Made by a program: the position numbers and the translations under genes. Below are positions 1-6,017 of a stretch of 7,471 bases of DNA, piece after piece. The DNA lies in NCBI GenBank assembly GCA_003131945.1, contig PKWD01000354.1, positions 216-7,686 of the forward strand, written 5' to 3'. A model generated the notes under the pieces. It was not told the DNA's origin. It did not search any database and worked only from the letters and a program-made list of their open reading frames with translations. Every line of letters starts with the position of its first letter. The stretch's first letter is position 1. The stretch comes from Acidimicrobiaceae bacterium. Its GTDB lineage: Bacteria; Actinomycetota; Acidimicrobiia; Acidimicrobiales; UBA8190.

Positions 1-38
1 AAGAGCACGGCTCCATGCTACGGGCGGGCTACCGGTCC

Positions 39-79
39 GGTGGCCCATGGGTGGCCCACGGCCGGGCCCAGGGTGGCCC
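39..79. repeat. Degenerate 11-bp-period GGTGGCCC repeat
   Basis: GGTGGCCCA occurs at 39-47 and again at 50-58, 11 bp apart, and GGTGGCCC recurs at 72-79, exactly 22 bp after the second copy. The intervening slot (61-70) holds a degraded version ending GGGCCCA. The palindromes CCCATGGG (44-51) and GGGCCC (64-69) fall inside. At this GC content short repeats arise easily, so significance is uncertain; the regular spacing of about one helical turn is the only notable point. Confidence 0.3.
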
Positions 80-139
80 TTTGGGTGACCTGGCGCCACG
101 GCCGGCTGTCGGTGAGGGGCCTGGGACGGTGGGGAATTG

Positions 140-169
140 GAAGGAGGGGCGCATGAACGCCCCTCCTTC
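140..169. terminator. Perfect 12-bp stem-loop, candidate terminator
   Basis: GAAGGAGGGGCG (140-151) is followed by a six-base loop CATGAA and then its exact reverse complement CGCCCCTCCTTC (158-169). The stem is long, GC-rich and uninterrupted, which suits an intrinsic terminator. There is no T-run after it on the + strand and only a short AATT-derived stretch on the other strand; actinobacterial terminators often lack a U-tract. It could end a gene left of the window, or be a protein-binding palindrome. Confidence 0.5.
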
Positions 170-176
170 ACTCCCA

Positions 177-194
177 ACGTCGGAGAGATGACGT
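177..194. other. Inverted repeat ACGTC-N8-GACGT
   Basis: ACGTC (177-181) and GACGT (190-194) form a perfect 5-bp inverted repeat around eight bases, seven bases after the 140-169 hairpin. Half-sites of this kind can bind a dimeric regulator, but a 5-bp match is weak evidence and no adjacent regulator gene is visible. Confidence 0.2.
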
Positions 195-419
195 GAGACT
201 CGGGGAGAATCTGAAGGTCGGCTCGGGTGCGACGATGGTGGTCTCCGGCGGTTGGAGCCGCAGGTCCATCCTCCTCTGCGCGGGGGTTGTCGCACATCAC
301 CAGGGATGATGATCTGCGACTGGTGTCCTCCTAAATACTGAGAGTCCGATGACCGGGCTTCGGCGGTTCTCGCTGTTGCTCCGGAGTGACCGGTACAGCC
401 TCATGACAGGCTGGTCTCC

Positions 420-1649
420 ATGTCGGCAACCGACGAGTTGTGTCGCCCGGAGGAGTTGTGTCCGCGAGACGAGACGCTCGAGGATCTCTACGAGTCCATG
501 CGACGGCAGCGGGAATTCCTAGCCCGGCTCGACCCGGACACCCTGACCGGTCGGGATGCGGCGCGACTGCTCGAGTACTTCTCCAAGCTCGAGCGACTGG
601 GGACGGCGGGATCGATGGTGGTGGCTCCGGTGGTCGACGACCGGCTCGTCTGGCGTCAGGAGGGTCACAGGAGCGCGGCCAGCTATCTGGCCGAGAAGAC
701 GGGGAGGACGGAGGGTCAGGCCAACGGTGTGCTCGAGACGGCCCGGCAGCTGGGGGATCTGCCGGAGACGGCGGTGTGCCTGAGGCGGGGGGACTTCTCG
801 GCGGCCCAGATCAAGGAGATCGCCTCGGCGGCCGCGGTCCACCCGGCGGCCGAGGCTGAGTTGCTGGATGTGGCGGCCCGGACCGGCTTGAAGGGCCTGC
901 GGACGCGTTGTCAGAAGATGAAGGCCATCGCCTCGTGGGAGACGGGCGAGATGGGCCGCTACAACGCCATCAGAAAGAGCCGGTTCTTCCGGCACTCGAT
1001 CGAACCGGACGGTGCCGTCCGCCTCGAAGCCCGGCTCACCCCCGGGGACGGGGCCCGGATTGTCGAGGCGGTGAAGGCCAAGGCGACGGTCTTCTTCGAG
1101 GAGGCCCGGGCTGCCGGACAGTACGAGTCGATGAGCGCCTATGCCGCCGACGGCCTCGTCTCGTTGGCCGCCGACGCCGTTCTCGGGATCGGCACGGGCA
1201 TCGCCCGGCCGACGGTGGTCCTGCGGGTGGACCTGGCGGCGCTGAAGCGCGGTGAGACCGAAGGCGACGAGGTCTGTGAGATCCCGGGTATCGGGCCGGT
1301 CCCGCTGGCCAGTGCCACCCGGGCCCTCGGTGATGCCTTCGTGAAGATCGTCATCGCCGAAGGCCGCGATGTCGGCAACGTCTGTCACCTTGGCCGGAGC
1401 GTCCCGGCCCATGTGGTGACGGCATTGGAAGAACGAGATCCGGTCTGCGCGGTGCCGAAGTGCGACATGACCAGCCGCCTCGAGAACCACCACCTCGTTC
1501 CTTTCACCGACGGGGGCCCGACCCGGCTCTCGAACCTGGTGCGGATCTGCAAGTGGCACCACGACCTCCTCACCTACGAGGGCTGGACTCTCGAGGGGCG
1601 ACCGGGGGACTGGAGTTGGCATCCACCTCCGGACTTCGACGGTCTCTGA
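420..1649 (+). CDS. DUF222 / HNH endonuclease domain protein
   Basis: A 409-residue protein with the layout of the actinobacterial DUF222-HNH (13E12 repeat-like) family: a long helical DUF222-type region (about residues 30-310) and a C-terminal HNH nuclease domain (about 340-385). In the nuclease part, C343 and C348 pair with C377 and H380 as a probable zinc knot. H357/H358, the DGGPT turn, N372 and H381 match the HNH core, so the fold looks intact and a metal-dependent DNA nicking or cutting activity is likely. Biological role and target are unknown; relatives are frequently multi-copy and have been suspected of mobility. ATG 420 is the first possible start, because an in-frame TGA lies at 387-389. 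Its ribosome site is weak (AGG at 408-410). The gene stands alone, separated from rnhA by a repeat array. Family call is firm, function is not. Confidence 0.87.
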   Translation: MSATDELCRPEELCPRDETLEDLYESMRRQREFLARLDPDTLTGRDAARLLEYFSKLERLGTAGSMVVAPVVDDRLVWRQEGHRSAASYLAEKTGRTEGQANGVLETARQLGDLPETAVCLRRGDFSAAQIKEIASAAAVHPAAEAELLDVAARTGLKGLRTRCQKMKAIASWETGEMGRYNAIRKSRFFRHSIEPDGAVRLEARLTPGDGARIVEAVKAKATVFFEEARAAGQYESMSAYAADGLVSLAADAVLGIGTGIARPTVVLRVDLAALKRGETEGDEVCEIPGIGPVPLASATRALGDAFVKIVIAEGRDVGNVCHLGRSVPAHVVTALEERDPVCAVPKCDMTSRLENHHLVPFTDGGPTRLSNLVRICKWHHDLLTYEGWTLEGRPGDWSWHPPPDFDGL

Positions 1650-1660
1650 GCCGAAGACCG
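1640..1660 (+). terminator. Short stem-loop over the HNH stop codon
   Basis: CGGTCT (1640-1645) and AGACCG (1655-1660) form a perfect 6-bp stem whose nine-base loop contains the TGA stop of the HNH gene. No T-run follows; the 19-bp repeats begin at its right arm. It may be a weak terminator or chance. Confidence 0.25.
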
Positions 1661-1741
1661 GGTCGTAACTCGAAGGTCGTGTCGTAACTCGAAGGTCGTG
1701 TCGTAACTCGAGGGTCATGTCGTAACTTGAGGGACATGTCG
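1656..1741 (+). repeat. Tandem 19-bp direct repeats running into rnhA
   Basis: Four 19-bp units lie at 1656-1674, 1675-1693, 1694-1712 and 1713-1731, with a partial fifth at 1732-1741. The best unit reads GGTCGTGTCGTAACTCGAA; units two and three differ only in the last base, unit one differs in its first half, and unit four has GGTCAT and ACTTGAG changes. There are no spacers. At one fixed position, 1679, 1698 and 1717 each begin a start codon (GTG, GTG, ATG) followed by TCG and TAA. At the next phase position, 1736, the reading is ATG TCG CCC, which is the rnhA start. The array fills the whole gap between the HNH gene and rnhA. Candidates are a regulator-binding array, a replication-slippage product, or flank debris of the HNH element. 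Confidence 0.9.
1723..1728 (+). promoter_or_regulatory. Possible -10 box for leaderless rnhA transcript
   Basis: TAACTT fits the TANNNT pattern of a -10 element and ends seven bases before ATG 1736, so transcription could begin at or next to the start codon. This agrees with the lack of a usable ribosome-binding site: GAGGGA at 1730-1735 directly abuts the ATG. The earlier repeat units carry TAACTC at the same place, so only the fourth unit completes the pattern. No convincing -35 box is visible. Confidence 0.35.
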
Positions 1742-2236
1742 CCCCCGCGCCCCCGGTCCGCCGCGCCACCGGTGCCCACTGAGGGAGCGACGGTCGTCTA
1801 CACCGACGGGTCCTGTCTCGGGAATCCGGGACGCGGGGGGTGGGCGTGGGCTGTTCCCGACGGTCCCTACGCCAGTGGAGCCGAAGCAGAGTCGACCAAT
1901 CAGCGGATGGAGATCACGGCCGTCCTGCGGGCGCTGGAGTCGTTGCCGGGGCCGGTGCTCGTGATAAGCGACTCGACCTACGTCGTGAATTGCTTCCGGG
2001 ACCGGTGGTGGGAGGGATGGCGCCGCCGTGGTTGGCGCAACAGCGCCGGCAAACCGGTGGCCAACCGGGACCTGTGGGAGCCGCTGCTCGGGTTGGCGCT
2101 CGATCCGGGCCGGTCGGTGGGGTTCGGGTGGGTGAAGGGGCACTCGGGGGACCCCATGAACGACCGTGTCGACCTGCTCGCCACCGAGGCGGCGGCGGCC
2201 CAGGTGGGGACGTCGGGCGCCGTTTTCCCGGCCTAG
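1736..2236 (+). CDS. rnhA: Ribonuclease HI
   Basis: Ribonuclease HI cuts the RNA strand of RNA-DNA hybrids in the cytoplasm, removing R-loops and replication primers. The 166-residue product from ATG 1736 has the whole family signature: YTDGSCLGNPG with D24, the TNQRMEI segment with E59, ISDSTYV with D79, and VKGHSGDPMNDRVD with H136 and D146. These are the four metal-binding acids and the flexible histidine. The WWEGWRRRGW basic patch (about 91-100) corresponds to the substrate-handling helix of bacterial enzymes. Length is typical, with an extra 15-18 residue Pro/Ala/Arg-rich N-terminus. TTG 1727 is in frame upstream but ATG 1736 is preferred; GTG 1772 would trim the tail yet has no ribosome site. 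The gene begins in phase with the 19-bp repeats. Confidence 0.94.
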   Translation: MSPPRPRSAAPPVPTEGATVVYTDGSCLGNPGRGGWAWAVPDGPYASGAEAESTNQRMEITAVLRALESLPGPVLVISDSTYVVNCFRDRWWEGWRRRGWRNSAGKPVANRDLWEPLLGLALDPGRSVGFGWVKGHSGDPMNDRVDLLATEAAAAQVGTSGAVFPA

Positions 2237-2276
2237 GGCTCGAGGCACGCCTGGCCCCGTCGCCGTCGACCGGCCT

Positions 2277-2307
2277 TTGGCGGGCCCGGCGGGGCGGCCC
2301 GTAGCAT
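2277..2307 (+). promoter_or_regulatory. Candidate promoter, leaderless start of the SDR gene
   Basis: TTGGCG (2277-2282) resembles a -35 box and TAGCAT (2302-2307) fits the TANNNT -10 pattern, with a 19-bp spacer. The -10 ends seven bases before ATG 2315, so the transcript could start at that ATG. No Shine-Dalgarno sequence precedes the gene, which supports this. The spacer contains a 6-bp inverted repeat, CGGGCC/GGCCCG (2281-2286/2296-2301), possibly incidental at this GC content. Confidence 0.42.
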
Positions 2308-2314
2308 GCGGCCC

Positions 2315-3076
2315 ATGGAGCTCAAAGGATCGTCAGCCGTCATCACCGGTGGTGCCTCGGGTCTCGGCGCGGGGACGGCGCGGACACTGACATCGCTCGG
2401 GGTCCGCTGCACCATCTTCGACCGCAACGAAGAAGGGGCCAAGCAGCTGGCCGGGGAGATCGGGGCCAACTACGTCGGCGGGGACGTGACCGACCCCGAG
2501 GACTGCCAGCGGGCGGTGAACCAGGCGGCCGAGGGGGGGAACCTCCGGGTGGCCGTCAACTGCGCGGGGACGGGCTGGGTCGGTCGGGTCATCAACCGGG
2601 ACAACTCGCCGCACGATCCGAAGGCGTTCAAGTTCATCCAGGAGCTGAACGTGCTGGGGACCTTCTATGTGATGACGATCGCCGCCTCGGCCATGGCCGG
2701 GACCGAGCCCCTGGCCGACGGCGAGCGGGGGGTCATCGTGAACACGGCCTCGGTGGCGGCTTTCGACGGCCAGGTCGGTCAGCTGGCCTACTCGGCGTCG
2801 AAGGGAGCGGTGGTGGGGATGACCCTGCCGGCCGCCCGGGACCTGGCGCCGGTGGGCATCCGGGTGGTGACGATCGCCCCGGGGCTCTTCGACACACCGC
2901 TGCTCGGGATGCTTCCCGACGAGCAGCGCAACGCTTTGGCCCAGTCGGTGTTGTTCCCGAAGAAGCTCGGCCAGCCGCTGCAGTACGGGCAGCTGGTGGC
3001 GCACATCGCCCAGAACAGCTACCTGAACGGCGAAGTGATCCGGCTCGACGGCGGGATCCGGATGCCCCCGAAGTGA
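2315..3076 (+). CDS. 3-hydroxyacyl-CoA dehydrogenase type II (HSD17B10-like SDR)
   Basis: A 253-residue classical short-chain dehydrogenase. TGGASGLG (residues 11-18) is the dinucleotide loop, and D36 at the end of the second strand indicates NAD rather than NADP. NCAG follows the fourth strand. The catalytic tetrad is N112, S146, Y159 and K163 (YSASK). Several stretches match human HSD17B10 closely, notably NTASVAAF.GQVGQ, GMTLP.ARDLAP.GIRV.TIAPGLF.TPLL and the C-terminal LNGEVIRLDG.IRM. That family oxidises 3-hydroxyacyl-CoA and 3-hydroxy-2-methylbutyryl-CoA in fatty-acid and isoleucine breakdown; the substrate here is inferred. ATG 2306 would add three residues but overlaps the proposed -10 box, and ATG 2315 gives the family's usual N-terminus. 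It is the first gene of the metabolic run, 13 bp before the aldo/keto reductase. Confidence 0.92.
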   Translation: MELKGSSAVITGGASGLGAGTARTLTSLGVRCTIFDRNEEGAKQLAGEIGANYVGGDVTDPEDCQRAVNQAAEGGNLRVAVNCAGTGWVGRVINRDNSPHDPKAFKFIQELNVLGTFYVMTIAASAMAGTEPLADGERGVIVNTASVAAFDGQVGQLAYSASKGAVVGMTLPAARDLAPVGIRVVTIAPGLFDTPLLGMLPDEQRNALAQSVLFPKKLGQPLQYGQLVAHIAQNSYLNGEVIRLDGGIRMPPK

Positions 3077-3089
3077 GGAGCCTGAAACG

Positions 3090-4112
3090 ATGAAGTACGT
3101 CGAGGTTGGCGGGGCCCGGATGTCGGCCATAGGCCTCGGGACGTGGCAGTTCGGGTCACGGGAATGGGGCTACGGCACCGAGTACGCCGAAAAGGACGCC
3201 ATCGCCATCGTGCATCGGGCCCTCGATGTGGGGATCACGCTGTTCGACACGGCCGAGATCTACGCCTTCGGCCGGTCGGAGCGGATCCTCGGGCGGGCCC
3301 TCGGGGACCGGCGCGACGAGGCCTTCTTGGCCACCAAGATCCTCCCTGTCCTGCCGCTGGGGCCGATCGTGTTGCGGCGGGCCCGGGGCAGTGCGCGGCG
3401 GCTCGGGGTCAAGAGGATCGATCTCTACCAGCTCCATCAGCCCAACCCGGTCGTCCCGCTGTCGTCGACCATGCCGGCCTTCGGGCAGTTGATCGACGAG
3501 GGCGTCATCGGGCACGCCGGGGTGTCGAACTACGCGTTGGCCCGTTGGCAGGCGGCCGAGGAAGCGCTCGGGCGTCCGGTGTTGTCGAACCAGGTCCCGT
3601 TCAACCTCGTCGACCGCCGTCCCGAGCGCGAGCTGCTGCCGTGGGCGCAGGCCAACGACCGGTTGATCATCGCCTACAGCCCGTTGGCCCAGGGCCTGTT
3701 GTCGGGCCGCTACGACGCCGAGCACCGTCCGGCCGGGATGGTCCGGGTCAACTCGCCGGCGTTCCTGCCGGAGAACTTGGCCTTGGCCGAACCGTTGATC
3801 GATGTCGTGCGGAGCGTGGCCGCCAGTCACGGGGCCACGCCGTCGCAGGTGGCCTTGGCCTGGCTGATCCGGCGGCCGAACGTCGTGGTCATCCCGGGGG
3901 CCAGCTCGGTGGCCCAGGTGGAAGCCAACGCGGCGGCGGCCGAGTTGGAACTCTCCGACGAAGAGGACGGGGCGCTGTGCCAGGCGTCCGACGCCTTCCA
4001 CCCGCGGGGCGTGCGGGAGGTGTGGCCGCAGCTGGCGCGTGAGAGGTTCGCCGGGATGGCCGAGCGGTTCAAGGGCCGCGGCTCCCGGTCGATGTCGCAG
4101 TCGGCGTCGTAG
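3090..4112 (+). CDS. Aldo/keto reductase
   Basis: A 340-residue NAD(P)H-dependent oxidoreductase of the aldo/keto reductase superfamily, a cytoplasmic TIM barrel that reduces aldehydes or ketones. The catalytic tetrad is visible: D53 and Y58 in LFDTAEIYAFGRSE, K83 in LATK, and H116 in LYQLHQP. GVSNY and the SNQVPFNLVDR segment are typical mid-barrel motifs, and IPGASSVAQVEANAAA near the C-terminus is the cofactor phosphate-binding stretch. The whole length is normal. The natural substrate cannot be told from sequence. The start is well supported: GAGGAG (3075-3080) lies nine bases before ATG 3090 and overlaps the SDR stop, so the two genes are probably translated from one mRNA. The last ten residues or so are Ser/Arg-rich and likely disordered. 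Confidence 0.92.
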   Translation: MKYVEVGGARMSAIGLGTWQFGSREWGYGTEYAEKDAIAIVHRALDVGITLFDTAEIYAFGRSERILGRALGDRRDEAFLATKILPVLPLGPIVLRRARGSARRLGVKRIDLYQLHQPNPVVPLSSTMPAFGQLIDEGVIGHAGVSNYALARWQAAEEALGRPVLSNQVPFNLVDRRPERELLPWAQANDRLIIAYSPLAQGLLSGRYDAEHRPAGMVRVNSPAFLPENLALAEPLIDVVRSVAASHGATPSQVALAWLIRRPNVVVIPGASSVAQVEANAAAAELELSDEEDGALCQASDAFHPRGVREVWPQLARERFAGMAERFKGRGSRSMSQSAS

Positions 4113-4123
4113 CGAGGACAGGA

Positions 4124-4495
4124 GTGCGGTACTTCACAGAGGATCAAGCGCGGGCGTATCTCCCTCGGCTGCGGCGGCTTCTCTCTTTGTTGCGACGGTC
4201 GGCCGATCTCACGGTGACGGCGGGAACGAACGGCCATGCCACGGTGCGGACGTCGGCGACGGCCGAGAACGCTCCGCTGGACCTCGATCCTCAGCAGGTC
4301 CTGGCCGAACTGGAGGACGAGGGGATCGTGCTGCGGGATCCGATCCGGGGACTGGTGGATTTTCCGGCCCTCCACGAAAGCGGACGGGTCGTCCAGCTCT
4401 GCTGGCAGCTGGGCGAGGAGGACCTCGCCTGGTGGCATCTTCCCGAAGACGGTTTCGCCGGCCGGCGGCCGTTGCCGCTGCCACCGGAGCTGTGA
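4124..4495 (+). CDS. DUF2203 family protein
   Basis: A 123-residue protein matching the small uncharacterised DUF2203 family. Features seen are an N-terminal YFTEDQARAYLPRLRRL helix (3-19), an acidic middle, the EDEGIVLRDPIRGLVDFPAL segment (64-83), and the conserved tail with LCWQLGEEDLAWWH (92-105) and EDGFAGRRPL (108-117). No catalytic motif, signal peptide or membrane segment is visible. Function is unknown for the family. GTG 4124 is chosen because GAGGA (4114-4118) precedes it at five bases and because the protein then starts with the family's usual RYFT sequence; an ATG start is not available nearby. It begins 11 bp after the aldo/keto reductase, so it is very likely co-transcribed with it. 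Family call is good, role unassigned. Confidence 0.85.
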   Translation: MRYFTEDQARAYLPRLRRLLSLLRRSADLTVTAGTNGHATVRTSATAENAPLDLDPQQVLAELEDEGIVLRDPIRGLVDFPALHESGRVVQLCWQLGEEDLAWWHLPEDGFAGRRPLPLPPEL

Positions 4496-4506
4496 GGAAT
4501 CGTGAT

Positions 4507-4605
4507 ATGCCCCCGGTAGGCTGGCGGACGGATTCAGAAAGCGTGCTGAGAGTGCAGAACGTGCAGAGAGCACAGAACGTGGCAGGGCTCGCCCCCAGGA
4601 GGTGA
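4507..4605 (+). CDS. Possible 32-residue leader peptide or small protein
   Basis: An ATG at 4507 lies eight bases after GAGGA (4494-4498), which overlaps the DUF2203 stop, and opens a 32-codon frame. It ends at TGA 4603-4605, sharing one base with the lpdA ATG (TGATG), the usual form of translational coupling. The product starts MPPVGWRTDSES, then contains the related pieces VQNVQR and AQNVAG, and ends PRR; the two final Arg codons are themselves the AGGAGG ribosome site of lpdA. Against it: eight of 32 codons end in A or T, including two AGA, which is unlike the strongly GC-ending neighbours, and I recognise no homologue. It may be a genuine small protein, a coupling leader, or chance. Confidence 0.32.
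   Translation: MPPVGWRTDSESVLRVQNVQRAQNVAGLAPRR
4517..4522 (+). promoter_or_regulatory. Possible -10 box ahead of lpdA
   Basis: TAGGCT fits TANNNT and lies in the only sizeable gap of the metabolic run (4496-4604). It would start a transcript near 4529 with a leader of about 75 nt before lpdA. No good -35 box stands 16-19 bp upstream. It competes with the reading that this stretch is translated as a small ORF. Confidence 0.25.
4535..4581 (+). repeat. Short direct repeats in the lpdA leader
   Basis: CAGAACGTG occurs at 4555-4563 and 4573-4581, an 18-bp period, and a looser copy CAGAAAGCGTG lies at 4535-4545. GTGCT (4543-4547) and AGCAC (4569-4573) can pair, with TGCA-GAACG-TGCA (4553-4565) inside the loop, so the leader RNA could fold. 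In the small-ORF frame the 18-bp period gives a six-residue protein repeat. Confidence 0.4.
4597..4602 (+). promoter_or_regulatory. Consensus ribosome-binding site unusually close to lpdA start
   Basis: AGGAGG is a perfect Shine-Dalgarno core, and the run AGGAGGTGAT (4597-4606) is complementary to ten bases of the usual bacterial 16S rRNA 3' tail. The start codon ATG 4605 is only two bases beyond the core, and GTG 4602 overlaps it, so spacing is shorter than normal whichever start is used. Coupling to the small ORF ending at 4605 could explain the arrangement. Confidence 0.7.
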
Positions 4606-6017
4606 TGACGACGACCGAAGGTACCGAGTTCGATGTCGTCGTGATCGGCGGAGGGCCGGCCGGCTATGCGACGGCTCTCTACGGTGCCTCGGCGGGACTG
4701 TCGATGGCGGTGGTCGAGCGGGACAAGCTCGGCGGTACGTGTCTGCACCGGGGCTGCATCCCGGCCAAGGAATTCCTGGAGACGGCGTCGGTGATGCGGA
4801 CGGTGGCGGGGGCCAAGGAATTCGGGGTCCAGGCCGAGCAGCCGACGGTCGACTTCTCGGTCAGCCAGGGCCGGAAGCAGAAGGTGGTGGACACGCTCTT
4901 CAAGGGACTGGTCGGCCTGCTGCACGGCCGGGGGATCGCCACGTTCTCCGGATCGGGCGAGCTCCTCCCGGACCGTCGGGTCCGGGTCACGGGGTCGGAC
5001 GGGACGATCGAGCTCAGTGGTCGCCATGTGGTGCTGGCGTCGGGATCGGTACCGAGGACGATCCCGGGTTTCGGTGTCGACGGGAGGGTGGTACTCACCT
5101 CCGACGAGGTCCTCTCTCTCAACAGTGCACCGGGATCGGTGGCCATCATCGGCGGGGGTGCGATCGGATGTGAGTTCGCATCGATGTTCTCGGACCTCGG
5201 CAGCCAGGTGACGGTCCTCGAAGCCCTGCCTTCGCTTCTGACGGGATGCGACGAAGACGTCGTCGCAGTGGTGGCCCGTTCGTTCCGCAAGCGGGGGATT
5301 GCCGTCCACACGGGGGTCCAGGTCACCGGGCACAGCCCGAACGGAACGGGAACGACGGTTTCGTTTGGTCAGGGTGCGCAGGTGTCGGTGGACGCGGTGG
5401 TTCTCTCGGTGGGCCGGCGGCCGTTGACGGCCGGACTGGTGACCGAGGGCACCGGGGTGGTCATCGACGAACGGGGCTTCGTGGTGGTCGACGAGTACAT
5501 GCGGACGGCGGCCGAGGGTGTGTGGGCGGCCGGGGATGTGGTCGACACGCCACAGCTGGCCCATGTCGGATTCGCCGAAGGGATCGTGATCATCAAGGGG
5601 ATCCTCGGTGAGAGGGTCGTCCCGGTCGAGTACTCGAAGGTGCCCTGGTGCATCTACTGCCACCCGGAGGTGGCCTTCGTGGGGATGAGCGAAGCGCAGG
5701 CCCGACAGGCCGGTCTGGATGTGGTGGTGAAGAAGGATCCCTTCGGCGGGAACAGCCGGGCCCGGATCGTGGGAGAGACGGACGGGCTCGTGAAGGTGGT
5801 GGCCGAACGGTTGCCCGACGGCCGGGCCGGGAAGATCCTCGGGGTGCACATGGTGGGGCCGTGGGTGACCGAACAGCTGGGCCAGGGGTACATGGCGGTG
5901 AACTGGGAAGCCACGCCGGACGAGATCGCCCAGTTCGTGCAGCCGCACCCGACACTCTCGGAGTCGTTCGGTGAGACAGTCCAGGCCCTGACGGGCAGGG
6001 GGTTACATCTTGGCTGA
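4605..6017 (+). CDS. lpdA: Dihydrolipoyl dehydrogenase (E3)
   Basis: A 470-residue flavoprotein that reoxidises dihydrolipoyl groups on 2-oxo acid dehydrogenase E2 proteins with NAD. Domains in order: FAD-binding GGGPAG (15-20); redox disulfide C46-LHRG-C51; NAD-binding GGGAIG (183-188) followed by E206, which favours NAD over NADP; second FAD contact AAGDV with D311; and the C-terminal dimer interface with the active-site pair H448 and E453 in HPTLSE. The usual HAHPT is QPHPT here, but the catalytic histidine is kept. Length is normal. GTG 4602 is also in frame but lies inside the ribosome site, so ATG 4605 is preferred. It overlaps the E2 gene by 8 bp, which agrees with E3 and E2 being made together for one complex. 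Confidence 0.95.
   Translation: MTTTEGTEFDVVVIGGGPAGYATALYGASAGLSMAVVERDKLGGTCLHRGCIPAKEFLETASVMRTVAGAKEFGVQAEQPTVDFSVSQGRKQKVVDTLFKGLVGLLHGRGIATFSGSGELLPDRRVRVTGSDGTIELSGRHVVLASGSVPRTIPGFGVDGRVVLTSDEVLSLNSAPGSVAIIGGGAIGCEFASMFSDLGSQVTVLEALPSLLTGCDEDVVAVVARSFRKRGIAVHTGVQVTGHSPNGTGTTVSFGQGAQVSVDAVVLSVGRRPLTAGLVTEGTGVVIDERGFVVVDEYMRTAAEGVWAAGDVVDTPQLAHVGFAEGIVIIKGILGERVVPVEYSKVPWCIYCHPEVAFVGMSEAQARQAGLDVVVKKDPFGGNSRARIVGETDGLVKVVAERLPDGRAGKILGVHMVGPWVTEQLGQGYMAVNWEATPDEIAQFVQPHPTLSESFGETVQALTGRGLHLG

Larger units (their letters stand above)
1..419. other. Non-coding region upstream of the HNH gene
   Basis: No convincing gene is visible in these 419 bases. The longest open frame is antisense (about 29-295) and reads as Arg/Pro/Ser-rich low-complexity protein with no recognisable motif, as expected from high-GC shadow frames. 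The region holds a short GGTGGCCC repeat, a strong hairpin at 140-169 and a small inverted repeat at 177-194. An AT-richer patch around 331-340 (TAAATA) could lie in a promoter for the HNH gene, but no -35 box at a sensible distance is evident. The left part could be the 3' flank of a gene lying before the window. Confidence 0.6.
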